64,000 nucleotides of DNA from Exobasidium rhododendri (lineage: Eukaryota; Basidiomycota; Exobasidiomycetes; Exobasidiales; Exobasidiaceae), in NCBI GenBank assembly GCA_026210745.1, contig CP110632.1, positions 2,541,001 to 2,605,000 of the forward strand. Reading direction: 5' to 3'. Both the position numbers and the translations under genes were made by a program. Shown here piece by piece: positions 45,653 through 56,624 of the stretch; within the stretch, counting starts at the first letter, position 1; each line of letters begins with the position of its first letter. The notes under the pieces are model-generated. The model searched no databases and had not been told where the DNA came from. It saw only the letters and a program-made list of their open reading frames with translations.

Positions 45653-45738
45653 AAATATAGAATTGCGGTAAAGTAGAGTGACACGAGTGATGACAGTCTG
45701 AGTGGGGGGAATAGTAGCAGATGAGGGTCTTGCGTACA

Positions 45739-47027
45739 TCACGACGGAGCGTGGACCCGAGTCTGCCGACCGTAAGGATTGAAACGATGCCCCGAGGCTT
45801 GATTCGATCGGACGACCCCACTGATCCTAGCCTGAAAAGAGCTTTTCTGAGACTGTTGGAGCTTGTCCAGGAAGGATGCGCTCGCCATCCCAATCGCTGG
45901 CATCAGAAAGGGATTGATGTCCTCCTCCGCTTCCCTCATCTCCTCATCGTAATCGTCGTCTTCCACGATGTCTCGTAGATCCGTCGTGATATTCTGACGA
46001 TTTTTCCGCTGGTAGATTGGTCTATCGGCGTTGTCATTGTCGATGGTGTCTTCGTCGTCACTGTCACTCCATCCGGCTCGGTCCAGTCTTTCCAGCAGAT
46101 CGATGTTATTCGTCTTTTTCGTTGATGACAGCCTGTTCTGCCGTTCTACCGCCATGTCGAGCGTAGGTGCAAAGGTAGACTTCATCTTTGACGGCGCAAG
46201 GGACCTCTTGAAGTCGTCACTACCTCGTGACGGTACGATTGTCGCTTTGCCAGCACTGGGAAACAGCAGCTTTGGCTGAAGTCTGTCGACCATGCAGCCC
46301 CTCGTCGATGGCCCCACTCCGTCGTCATCTGAATCACTTGCATACGGATCTGCATACGTCACTCTTTGGCCTCGACTTGTGGAAGAAAAGAAACGGATTG
46401 TCAGCTGGATGCCTCATCATTTGACAGACTCGCGATCGTGCCATCCACTCACAAGACGTATGTCATTCGGCCCCTTTCTCTCGGAGGACACGCCTCTCTT
46501 CTTCTGCTGTTTCTTTTTGGTCCGGAAAAGCCAAGATCTGCAGGTCCACCTTGCAAGAAGGGGTTATTGGGAGAATCGCGGATAGGTCTCTTATTGTGAC
46601 TGCACTCGATATAGGGTGATCTACTTCGCACTGATGCCGCTGCTGCTGCTTCGTTTGGGAAGTGAGTAGCAACTGACGTCGATGGACTGCTTACTGACGC
46701 TGCATCCAGCGCCTCCCCTTCGTCATCGTCGTCGTCGTCGTCATATATCTCTTCTTCTTCCCGTCCGCTCTCATCATCGCTTGATCCAGGAGGGGTTGCA
46801 GATGCAAGATGGGCAGGACTACGCTCCGGAATGGTTGCAAATGCCTTCTCTTTGCTCAGGCTTCCATCCACCTTTCCTGACACTTGACAAGGGCCAATGC
46901 CTTCATCGCTGCCATCAATACGACCACTGGATGGAGGTGATGGATATCCACTGCTATACAGCTGCTTCACTGGAGGGCTGATGGCGGCGGCCAATGCCGA
47001 GGTCGGGTAGTGTGGTTGATGCTGCAT
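45739..47027 (-). CDS. Unrecognised nuclear-type acidic/disordered protein
   Basis: Two exons, 47027-46453 and 46375-45739, giving 403 aa from the first ATG; the frame stays open upstream, so the start may lie in a further 5' exon. I do not recognise a family. Most of it is disordered: Ser/Pro-rich N-terminus, Asp run (about 46727-46745), and many SP sites. Two blocks look constrained: RPIRDSPNNPFL followed by KRNSRRREACPPRERGRMTY, and TYVFRGQRVTYADPYASDSDDD, which spans the intron (junction TYVF/RGQRV). Near the C-terminus are INPFLMPAIGMASASFLDKL and HRFNPYGR. Phosphorylatable SPxNPFL-type motifs suggest a cell-cycle or chromatin regulator, but that is speculation. Confidence 0.65.
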
Positions 47028-47359
47028 TGGGAAGGGGTGAAGACAAGCCGCCCTAAAAAAGGAAGATGGATCCGTAGCAGGGTCGAGGAGGAAGGAGCTA
47101 GACTCCGGACGAGGCAGAAAAGAAACGGGGGAAAGCGTTTCTCTGCCTCGAAAGCAGGGTGTAGGAGTTTCAGCCGTATTGTTCAAAGGTAGAAGCTGCC
47201 GCGGCGTGATTATACGAGGGGCAGCGCAATAAGTAGAATCCCCTCTTAGTCACACAATTCATAGGACGCGGTACTATACACGGGCGCGACGCGTCAAGCG
47301 TGTCCAAGAAAGCTCGCTACCCCTCTCGCGTGGCAGAAGGAGCGCCTTCCCCATTCTGA
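47028..47359. other. Intergenic upstream of the unrecognised gene
   Basis: About 330 bp between two minus-strand genes. The part next to 47027 stays open in frame with the downstream gene and may be its leader or missing N-terminus. No other feature seen. Confidence 0.4.
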
Positions 47360-48438
47360 TCATATTAGATACATACATGGGGCTACCGCTGCTGTACCCC
47401 GCCGCTATTGAGTGGGATCAGCAGATTATTACTTGCCCCTCCATTTTGCAAACGTCTCTTTGACTCCCAACCCAGCTTGCAGATCTTGCCTACACTTTGC
47501 ATCGACTTCTCTTCCCTTTTTTGCCGCATCGATGACCTGTTCTGCTAAGCCAAGTGGGCACACCACGACGCCGTCAACGTCTGCTCTTACAATGTCTCCC
47601 GGCGCCACTTTGGTGGATGGGAATGACGATGAGGTAGGATCCGTGATCTCGAGCAGCGTCTGAAGTCGAGCTGGCCTCGTAAAAGGGGACTGCCCTAGTG
47701 TCGAACGAGAGCGAGCGTAAATCTATATAACAAGAAAGTGCAATTATCGTCAAGGACCAGTTCGCACCGCGAGAAAAATCCAGCTCTCTTATCAAGGGGA
47801 ACGGCCAAGTCACTCACTGGAAAGCCAGAGTCCCATTGCTCTTGAAGGTCTCTGCATCTGCCACTGAGTACTACTCCTTGTACACCATTGAATTGAGCTC
47901 GCACAGTCATGAGTCCACCCCAAATTGCCGATCGAGTTTCTGGTAAAGAAGGTAATGTCATGTTCGTTCATCTCGATACCTGCCTTGAGATCGTCCGCGT
48001 GCGGCGCCATCACATACCATGAGGTGCAGATACAACCATGATGCAGCCTTCGTGACCTTGAGTTGCATCGACAAAGTGTTTGTCTGGCTTAGGAGCCGCC
48101 GTGTCAGTCTGCGAGACCATCTACCGTGATCCTCTCAACTTTTGTCAGTCAAGCCATCTCACACTATTGTTCGACAACGAAGACATCGCCTCACCTGGAC
48201 CGTGAAAGCCGGACCGCATATATCAACAGCCTGACTCTGAGGAGCATGAGAGAAGATGCCAGGCAGGTGTCCACCGGAAGGCTGTTTAAGCTTTATCAGA
48301 GCATCGGAGATCTGTCGGATCGAGGGGTGTTGTTAGTGGGACTTCACTATTGTATCCAAAAGAAAGCCGACTCACTTCGCAGCTACCCAATTTGGCAAGT
48401 CGCTTGACGATGTTAGACGTCATCTCATCGTCATTCAT
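47360..48438 (-). CDS. RraA-like aldolase family protein with C-terminal frame break
   Basis: Homologue of HMG/oxaloacetate-type aldolases and of the RNase E inhibitor RraA. Five exons: 48438-48376, 48311-48195, 48120-48018, 47939-47818, 47722 onward. Motifs are conserved: ISDALIKLKQPSGGHLPGI, ICGPAFTV, HFVDATQGHEGCIMVVSAP, SAIWGGLMTVRAQFNGVQGV, VLSGRCRDLQEQWDSGFPIY, the G-x-R-D signature, STLGQSPFTRP and PGDIVRADVDGVVVCP. The frame holds to KGREVDAKCRQDLQAG, then runs on in a non-homologous frame to a TGA ending at 47360 (about 255 aa). The other frame from about 47465 gives QETFAKWRGK and TAA at 47430, the tail expected for the family. One base appears missing near 47455-47470. Divergent with cyclophilin H. 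Confidence 0.82.
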
Positions 48439-48668
48439 GTTCCTACTGAAACTACTCAAGAAGTGTGTACCGAGTAATGTAGCAACGCATCCGATTGACC
48501 CTAAATAAGGACAGGAGGGTGGCCTGTGCGACTGGAGGCTCTCGCGTGGCTCTTCTTCCTCACACCTACCTTATGGACTCAAAACTACTGCCTGCGAAGA
48601 TTAAAGATTCAAGATCCATTGACGTACGTACACACGATCCTATCGTAGCATTCAGTTCGCAGTAGAGC

Positions 48669-49516
48669 ATGTCGAGCGAGAAGCAGCTGGGCACGGCAAT
48701 ACCGGGAGCGGGCACCAATGGGAGACCGATCGTCTTCTTCGACGTGTCCATCGGTGATCAACCAGCAGGTCGAATAAAGATGGAGCTATTCAGTGACATC
48801 GTACCAAAGTGAGTCCGAGAGCAGGGTACAATGGGAAGAGAAAGGGAGAGTGCTAATTGTTGCATCCCTCGACAGAACAGCGGAAAACTTCCGGCAACTG
48901 TGTACAGGCGAGCATAGGTCAGTCGCCTGTGTTCTCGATGATATGAGGCTTGCCCACCTTCGGTGCTGACGTGGGCTTTTCTACAGGTTAAATCTTACGC
49001 CCATGGGATTCAAGGGGTCCATATTCCATCGAGTCATTCGCGACTTCATGATACAAGGTGGTGACTTCCTCAATGCAGACGGCACCGGGTCATTTTCCAT
49101 ATACGGCGACAAATTCGAAGACGAAAACTTTCAAATGAAGCACGAAGGTGCAGGTCTGCTCAGCATGGTAAGAGAAGGGAGAAATAGTGGATCGTCGCGC
49201 AGAAACAGTATAACAACGCTGATGAATGTTGCGTCCTACGACCCGAGCAGGCCAATTCTGGACCTGACACGAATGGCTGCCAATTTTTCCTCACATGTCA
49301 GCCCTGTGACTTCTTGGACGGAAAGCACGTCGTCTTTGGACAAGTTGTTGAAGGGCTCTTGACGCTGAGGAAGATCGAAAATGCTCCCACCGGTCAGAAC
49401 AACAGACCACGCATGCCTGTTCGCATTACAGGTGAGCATGGTGAAAAATTGCGATCCCGGGTCAGAACGCCCTGACCACTTGCATCCTTCCTCCTTCAGA
49501 ATGCGGTGAGATGTAA
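48669..49516 (+). CDS. Cyclophilin H (U4/U6 snRNP-type peptidyl-prolyl isomerase)
   Basis: Prolyl isomerase of the PPIH/USA-CYP type, which binds Prp4 in the U4/U6.U5 tri-snRNP. Five exons: 48669-48808, 48876-48917, 48987-49167, 49251-49431, 49500-49516, giving 186 aa. [55 protein letters not shown] and [16 protein letters not shown] are family text, and the ECGEM end is the PPIH ending. Catalytic Arg and Phe (FHRVI, FMIQ) are present. The tryptophan that contacts cyclosporin A in most cyclophilins is Phe here ([12 protein letters not shown]). Exon 2 is 42 nt. Together with the U2B''-like gene this is a second splicing factor in the window. Confidence 0.9.
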
Positions 49517-49882
49517 AACAAAAGGATGACGGCCTTCCGACTACAATGTAATATTACGAACACTTCATCAACGCAAGCGTACAGTCCGATTTGTGGAGAG
49601 AAGAGCAGAGCATCATATATGGCAAGCGTAGCACAAGTAAGTCCAGGATCCACGACTTGGGAAGTAAGGGAGGGAAACAGAAAGGATCTAGTTACTCTAC
49701 AATAACGATGAGGCCTTATTCCCCGCAAGGCTCGCCCCACATGCAACCGGGGAAGGGGAGATTAGCGGCAGTATGAAGCGTATTGATGAGAGGAAGGACG
49801 TCAGCAAGAGAAGCAAGTGTTACTGTGGTGTAGCAGTTCTGGGTTATGCTTTTAGAAGGGGAAAGGGGGTGGGTGATCATGA
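49517..49882. other. Convergent 3' intergenic CypH / homeobox gene
   Basis: 366 bp between facing stop codons. No gene recognised. Confidence 0.45.
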
Positions 49883-51191
49883 TCAGACTCGAATGAGTTC
49901 CGAGATACTGGGCAAAACTTCGGATCGCCTTCCAGCACCTTGATGTACCTCGCCAAAGAGAAGGGGTGCTAGTTTCAAATCTTTCCCGTACCTTGGAGCG
50001 TCTTCTAGGATTGCGCACGATGACCGCGATCTTCGTAAATGACTGCCATCGCTTATTCCCACGAAAGAAGTCGCGGAAGAGGAAGACGATGAAAGGCATG
50101 TTCGAGTGGAAGACCAACAGTCGTCTCTATAGTCACTCGTTCTTGGTCTAAGTGAATCATCACTGCTCTGTCGGTTCGTCAGGGTGAGCGAAAGGTGAGG
50201 CGGTCTTGCTCGGACTTTGGTGCACGGTGTCCACGACGAATTGGACGAGGGGGTCTTGTCGTAATGATTCACCGGCGAAGGAACTTGAAGGAGGGGCGAC
50301 GTGAGGTTGGCGGCTGACGCGAATACTCTTGCAAACCCCTCAGAAAAGCGAGATGAGCTGTCACGGTCGCCACGGACGGTGCTGTAATGGTGACGATGAT
50401 GACTGGGGGATGATGAACGATTCCGAGGAATAGTTCCAGCATAGGTCGTATGGGGAAGAAGACGTCTTTCTAAGCGAACAGCAGAGGCAGCTCTACCTTC
50501 GTCCGATAAATGATGATAATCAGAAGAACGATCGATACGATCACGACTGGGACGATTCACATTGTGTCCCTGAGGAGCGCGGTCAGTGTCGCTGCCTGGT
50601 ACTCGACGTCGACCTTGTCTCTTGTTTTGAAACCAAATCTGAACCTTCCGGGGTGGGATGCCCAACTGTCGAGCTATAGCCTCTCGCAGTGGTGTGGATG
50701 GATAGACGGTCTAAAGGAGATAGAAGAGTAAGGATACACGATGAGCAAAAGATTAGGACTGGCCGACCTCCTCCCGCCTCACTCGGACACACCTTTTCAA
50801 GAATAGCTTCGAGCACTCTTGTCTGCTCTGGTGTCAAGAGCTTCCGCGTTCTTTTCCGCTCTTCTTTTAAGAAGGGAAATCGAACCTGTAACGAGCCAAG
50901 CAACTTATCATCTTCCGTGTTGTAGGACGAATTGGTGGTGTACAGTGACATCGACGGCTGCTTGCGTGGGGATGAAGGCAACTTCAAGTAGTCTGGCGTT
51001 TGGGGCGAACCGTGAACAGATGAGTCGGCATAAGAAGAAGACGAAGCTGGTTCACCTTCGTCTGCAGTCGCATCGTATGATTCAGCATCAAGTTCGTCCT
51101 CCTCTTCGTCCTCATAGAGTCGATCGTAATCATCCTCTTCTTCCTTGGGGCGCTGCAAGCTGTACGTAGTCACAGGTGAGTAGACCGTCAT
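49883..51191 (-). CDS. Homeodomain transcription factor
   Basis: DNA-binding regulator. Two exons, 51191-50793 and 50710-49883, giving 408 aa. The homeodomain lies at about residues 113-171: KRTRKLLTPEQTRVLEAILE, then across the intron TVYPSTPLREAIARQLGIPP and RKVQIWFQNKRQGRRR. The recognition helix keeps W-F-x-N-x-R, with Gln before Asn and Gln after Arg. It has 60-residue typical spacing, so it is not a TALE mating-type protein of the bE/HD2 kind. The N-terminus is acidic (EEEDDYDRLYEDEEEDE) and the C-terminal 230 residues are Ser/Arg-rich and disordered. It resembles the Yox1/Pho2-type fungal homeobox group; targets are unknown. An unusually long gene-free region of 2.1 kb lies upstream. 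Confidence 0.87.
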
Positions 51192-53300
51192 AGCTGGTGA
51201 TATGATGAAAAAGAGAAGTTCGAGTCTTTGATAGGAGGGAAAAGTTTTACGCACAGGGTCGAGGACCGATAGTGAACGAGAGAGAGAGAGAGAAAGGGGG
51301 AATGTGAGATTCAGAGGAGAAGGATGATGCTGTGATGTGTCTCTTCGATGTTATAGTTCAGACACGAAACGCAGGTCGGTGTCGACGCCAAGGCTGAGGC
51401 TGAAGGTGGAGATTGCAAAAGATGCGTACGACGATGGTCGATACCTCGGAAATGGAAGTGAGGTGAGTGTTGTGGGAGGGAGGAAAGACGAATGAATTGG
51501 AGAACACAGAGCGGGCAGTGATAAACACTTTTAATCTCCTCGGTTTCCTTGAAGCCCATACAAGGTGTGTCTATGCAAACGGCCGGCGGCCTTCTCCGCT
51601 CGAGGTAAGTGCCCAGCCACTCATTGAATCAAGTTCCACCAAGTGCCGAATCCAGCCTCGTTATACCCTTTTCATCATGCTTTCGATGCGGAGGATGGAT
51701 CTGAACACCCCCTGTCCCATGAGTATGTTCTGCCCATTACCGTATCTTGGCTGTCCTGCTTCTATTCATGTGCTTGAATGAAAAAAAAAGAAAGTAAACG
51801 TTGAAGAACAAGAACAATGGACTTCCGCGGTGCTATGATTGCTGCATTACAAAGGGGACTGGTAGGCAGGGCGCTGCAAAACTCAACGCCCGGACCGCCC
51901 AGCAGAAAAGACCTCGAAAAGGCACACTCCGATACGCATGAAGAGCGAAACACAGGAATCGTGTTGCCTGATTGCAGCAATACACGATTGAAAGGCCGAA
52001 AGGGGTCACGATGCCATTGCGAAAAACGCAAAAAGGAAGGAGAAAGACAACACTAGTAAGGGAGTGTCTGCTTTCCTCCCTCATCGGAATTGAAGGCAGG
52101 ACACTTTCATGTCCAGGCGAGATTTCATTTACCCTGCCCTCGCATCGGTATCGGCCAAGGTGCGGCACAGGGTGACCGCCCTAACATGGCCGTACTAGTT
52201 CTTGGCAAGCAGTCACTTGCTTTCCTTGGTGGGAGAGACTACTTCGACTGAGATGTGCTGGATTCACTAACGAGACTGCACCCGTTGATGTCGACGCCGA
52301 GGTGACACCCTTCTTTCTCATTGTCGCAACTGTTGCTTACCATCTATTTTACGGCATTGCTCTAGTCGCTTTTGGTGGGACATTTCAAATGGGAATAAAA
52401 AGAGGGTAGAGCGAACAAAGCGTCACTTTCTTTTCCTGCTCGATCGAAAGGGGATCAGAGCAATCCAATGGCATCCTCTAAGAAAGCTTTTTTTCTCACT
52501 CTTTAACGATAAAATCAACGATGGCCTTGGTGACAACAAGGCCGAAAGTGTGCTTTTGTCTCATTGTAAAGACGATCGATCGTGGGAGATGCCGTCAACG
52601 CACCGATCGCTAAATGAAAATAGCCGCTCGTCTGACCGAATGAACAGACGAGATACACTGCCCTGGACCGATCGATGCCTTTTCCCCTTTGACGGACACA
52701 CACCGGAGCCTCCATTCCTTGCTTCTGCTTCCTTGCATTCGTTCTTCAGTTCCAGCAAGCTTCAATTACTACTGCGAACAGTGGTGAGAACGGCGACATG
52801 TTGGGCGACGTCGTTATTTCTCTTTGTCCCTTCTCGCTTCCCGCTTTAAGATTCCCACAATGGTCGAGAGGTCATGGCGCGGGGGGTCCAAGCGTCGAGA
52901 CTTCTGCGCTGCCCTCGATATTTACCTCGATAGCCACAAGATACTGACTGCACTGCTGCACACCCTTTCTGATTTCACAATATACCGATTCTTCAAATAG
53001 CATTGGGTCGTCTAACAGCTTGCTGCCGGCTTGACAAGGTACAAAGGGTGGCGGGAAGGGGAATAGACATCAAAGATGAAAACGGACGGAAGTTGAAGGG
53101 AAAGAGAGACATTGATGTAGGAAGAGGACGAAAAGAAAGGATCCGAGGATGGAGTGGGAATACATTACTCTGATAGGAGGTGAGGGATGTGTCCAAGCTA
53201 GAAACGGGCGGAAAGACAGGAATTCGACAATGTAGAAACGATGAGGAGGTGTGGCGATGGGGGAGGGGCGAGGCATAATCCTCAGGAGCTTCAGACGAGA
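51192..53300. other. Long gene-free region upstream of the homeobox gene
   Basis: 2.1 kb without a frame I can support as coding in a window where gaps average under 500 bp. It contains a GA repeat (51279-51294), purine tracts and an A-run near 51780. It probably holds a long leader, several regulatory sites or a non-coding RNA; I see no conserved RNA fold by eye. Confidence 0.5.
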
Positions 53301-55621
53301 CTACGACTGCTTGCTCTTCTCAGTCACGCCTGTCTTGCCCGCCTCTCCAGCAGTTTCTGTGCTAGGTCGAAAGTCGACTCCCTTTGCCTTTGGGGATTCG
53401 ACTATTTCAGGCTGGTGGGCCAATTCAGGCCGACTAGCTTCTTCTCTCTTGGCCGATTCTGATTGACCCTCTTCCTCCAATTCGTGCACTCTAGCCGTCT
53501 TCATGTCGCTGTCGTCCTCCTCTCCTTCGTTGACCACGTGAGCCTGAACATCCCATGCAGAAAAGGAGAGGGAGGATAGAGAAAGAGAAATTGAGAGAGA
53601 GAGAGAAGATGACGAAAAGAGAATATGGTAAAGTGGGATGTTGCTATTGTCAGTAGGAGCTTTGCCGCACCCACAGGAAGTTTGAACGCGCTCACCTCAT
53701 ACACGACATCTCCATCCTTGTCAGTCTGAGTGCCTGGTCGAAAGACGATGCCTGCTCCTCCAAGACTGGAAGATCGGAAGTGCCAGAAGGGAAAATAAAG
53801 AGAAAGAGGGAAAGGGAAAAGGAAAGAGAAAAGACAAACACAAAATTTAAAAATTAAACATCGCAAGCGGGGCTTTTACAGCAGTATCACCTTCACACAG
53901 TCACTCACGCTCCTGCCAGTCCTTCCGACAATCGTAGCGTACCACCTCCTTCTTCATTCTCGTCGTCCTCATCATCATCTTCACTCCCTTGTCCTAGACT
54001 CCCCGCCAAAGCCGAGAGTACGCTTCCACCTCCTGCACCTCTACCCACCGAGATCCCTCCACTACCCGCTACACTTCCTTGAGTCTTGAAGACGGGTGCA
54101 ATATCATCCGGTGTCTCCCAGCCAATCTGCTTCTCTACTCTCTCCTTAACCCACGCATACCAATCTGCCTTTGTCCTGCCTCCTAGCAAGGCAACAATAG
54201 AGAGGGTCATCTACAAAAAAAGAGCAAGGGCAGTGTCAGCAAATTGTCAAGACGCGGTGATGACCGACAATATTTCCTCCCTTCTCGCTACCCACATTGT
54301 CGCATCCTACTCCTCCGATTTCTGAATCTGGGGCGAGGCATCTGTCCATGCCTTCTTCGCAGATGTCCTTCAAGTCGACTCCAGAAGCAATCTTTCTTCG
54401 GACAAAATCGACTACTTGTTGACTGCTTAGGCAATCCCAGATACCGTCACATGCCAAGACCAAGAACTCCTCTTCCCCAGTAATGTCGTGAGTGATGATC
54501 TCGGGATCAGCAGTGACGATCTGTTCTTCGGGCTCCAAGGAGAAGTTTTGCTTGAATTCGAAATCTCCGATAGCCCTAGACAGAGCCAGGTTTCCATTCA
54601 CTCTGCCGAATTCAACGAATCCACCCGCTGAGACGATTCGTTGATTCTCCCCTATAAAAGAGAGAGAGAGCATTGCAAGGTATTCGTCTGTCAGTCCTCT
54701 TGCCCAATGGAGAAGACCAACGGGAAAGCAAGAGTGCTTGCTAAAAAGGACACACTCACCTCGATTACCGGGCTTGTGATCGTGGCTCATTGCCTTCGAT
54801 TCACCCTTCACACAAAGAACTGATCTCGAATCACCGGCGTTGGCGCAAATGATCCTCCTCGCAACCTTTCCAGACTTCGGCGTCGCTTGCTCGGGAGCTC
54901 CTGCCACCAACAGGCAAGCCACCGCTGTGCATCCCGACGGATCATTGGAAAAGGCTGGGTCTGCAAGCACAAAGGGGAAAGTAACAATGTGGGTACGAGA
55001 GACGCTTGCGGGTTAAGCCGGCCTTCCTGCATGTCTACTTACTCGCTCTTAGATCTTCGTCGGTGGCCAAGAATGCTCGCTTAAGGGCAGCATTGTAATC
55101 TCCCTTCTTGTACTCTTCGGACGCAGCCAGACGTGTGTGCAAGGTCTCGCCAGTGAATTTGGCAACGGTGGAGCCTGATCAAGCAGCAGTGAACAGAGGA
55201 GATGAATAAACCATTCCTCCAGGTCTTGCCTGTAGCTTAAAGCGCAAAATAAATACTCACCTCCATGTCCATCGTAGACTGCGAAGAAGCTTGCCTTTTC
55301 ATCGCCAAGCTTTTCATCCAGATTCAGTACTGTTGCATGTGCGTCTTCCATACCTTTTCACAATGAAATGAAAACATCGTGTATGAGTAAGAGGGGCACA
55401 AGGAAAAGTACTCCAACAAAGCGCTGCATCTCACTGATTCTCCATCCTTGCATCTCTGAAATCGCATAAGCGAGGGTCTCATCTTCGTCGGCGGATGTGT
55501 GCTAAGGGAGTGGAAGGTAAATTGACGATCAGATTGTCGTGTCCCCTGCCTGCTACTAAGAATGTCCACCAGAGCAACAACTCACCTTTACGACGACAGG
55601 TTCGGATAAAGTCTGACCCAT
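53301..55621 (-). CDS. PP2C-type protein serine/threonine phosphatase (Ptc2/Ptc3 group)
   Basis: Mg/Mn-dependent phosphatase that switches off stress and checkpoint kinases. Nine exons: 55621-55586, 55501-55435, 55353-55261, 55174-55043, 54960-54760, 54651-54296, 54210-53909, 53765-53696, 53543-53301, giving 499 aa. MGQTLSEPVV is the Ptc2-type N-terminus with a myristoylatable Gly2. Metal-binding and catalytic motifs are all present: SMEDAHATVL, FFAVYDGHGG, NAGDSRSVL, ALSRAIGDFEF, LACDGIWDCLSSQQVVDFV and GCDNMTLSIVALL. The C-terminal 200 residues are Gly-, Asp/Glu- and Ser-rich, including LGGAGIVFRPGTQTDKDGD. Splice frames agree at all eight junctions. Confidence 0.93.
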
Positions 55622-56624
55622 TTGAAGACCGTCTTATGTTTTCGCAGGAAGTGAAGACTGGATCTACTTTAAATCTCTGGACAATGTCGGTGATGTGCTA
55701 CCTGTTTGCTCGGAATTGTGATGACTATGCTCGTTTGATAGGTGAGGTGGTGAAAACAATGCTGCTGAACTTCTATGCTTGGTAGTAAGTCGGTTGCTGA
55801 CAGGGATCAATTGACAGCTGATTGAATGTGACGAGACAGTAGCACCACAGTAAGAGAAGAGAGTACACCAGAGGTGAGTCGAAGATGGTAAGTCTGTCCG
55901 AATGGAAAGATAGGCTTGGTGTAATCGAGAGCAGTGGATGGATCCGCACGGTACCCTACCCTGCCTTTGCTCTACCGGCTTTACAAAATGAAAACACACT
56001 CACGCGCACTCAGTACTATACTTGCACTTCCGCGAGCGCATCGCACACAAATCGCCCTATACAAAATGTAACTTCTAGGCCTTGGGTGCGCGTCGCTATA
56101 TCGAATTAGCGAAGCTATACATTAACGATATGCGACGATTTCTGTACTCAGATCGCAATACTGCCGCGTGTAGAGAAGGAAGTGGGTCATCTGAACCCTC
56201 TCCTCTCACTCTCTCTAATCAGGATCTTTCTTTTTTGATAATCATCGCTGACACAATGAATGAAGGGATGATGGGCAGTACGATCGTGTCAATTGTTCCT
56301 GGCTTTCTTCCTTTCACTTCTCTCGAGAGACTGGCTACCCTGCTGTCACCTACTTGGAAAGTACAGATCAGGCTTTTGCTTGTCAATCCAAAGAAGTACA
56401 AATATACTCTTGAATGACGAGGAAAGTAGACTGCGGGTGATTACAAGAATTACAGGGAATAGCGTTTTACTATGTGCTCTTCATACAACTGGGGGATACA
56501 ATTTGAACGACGCGTATTATTACATAAGCAAGGAGGAGGTGAGAAATATTCACGCAGAGTAGAAGAATGCAAAGGACAAATTGGAGATTGGGGGCTGAGA
56601 GATGCCTATTTCCTGTAAACCATC
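55622..56624. promoter_or_regulatory. Bidirectional promoter region PP2C / eIF3i
   Basis: About 1 kb between divergent genes. Open frames on either strand lack family content and look spurious. Long leaders are likely. Confidence 0.45.

Noticed and set aside
51817-52056. 79-codon + strand frame upstream of the homeobox gene
   Set aside because: Low-complexity charged tail, no recognisable domain and no supporting splice signals.
55664-55999. 111-codon minus-strand frame in the PP2C/eIF3i gap
   Set aside because: No ATG-led conserved content; lies in a shared promoter and resembles no family.
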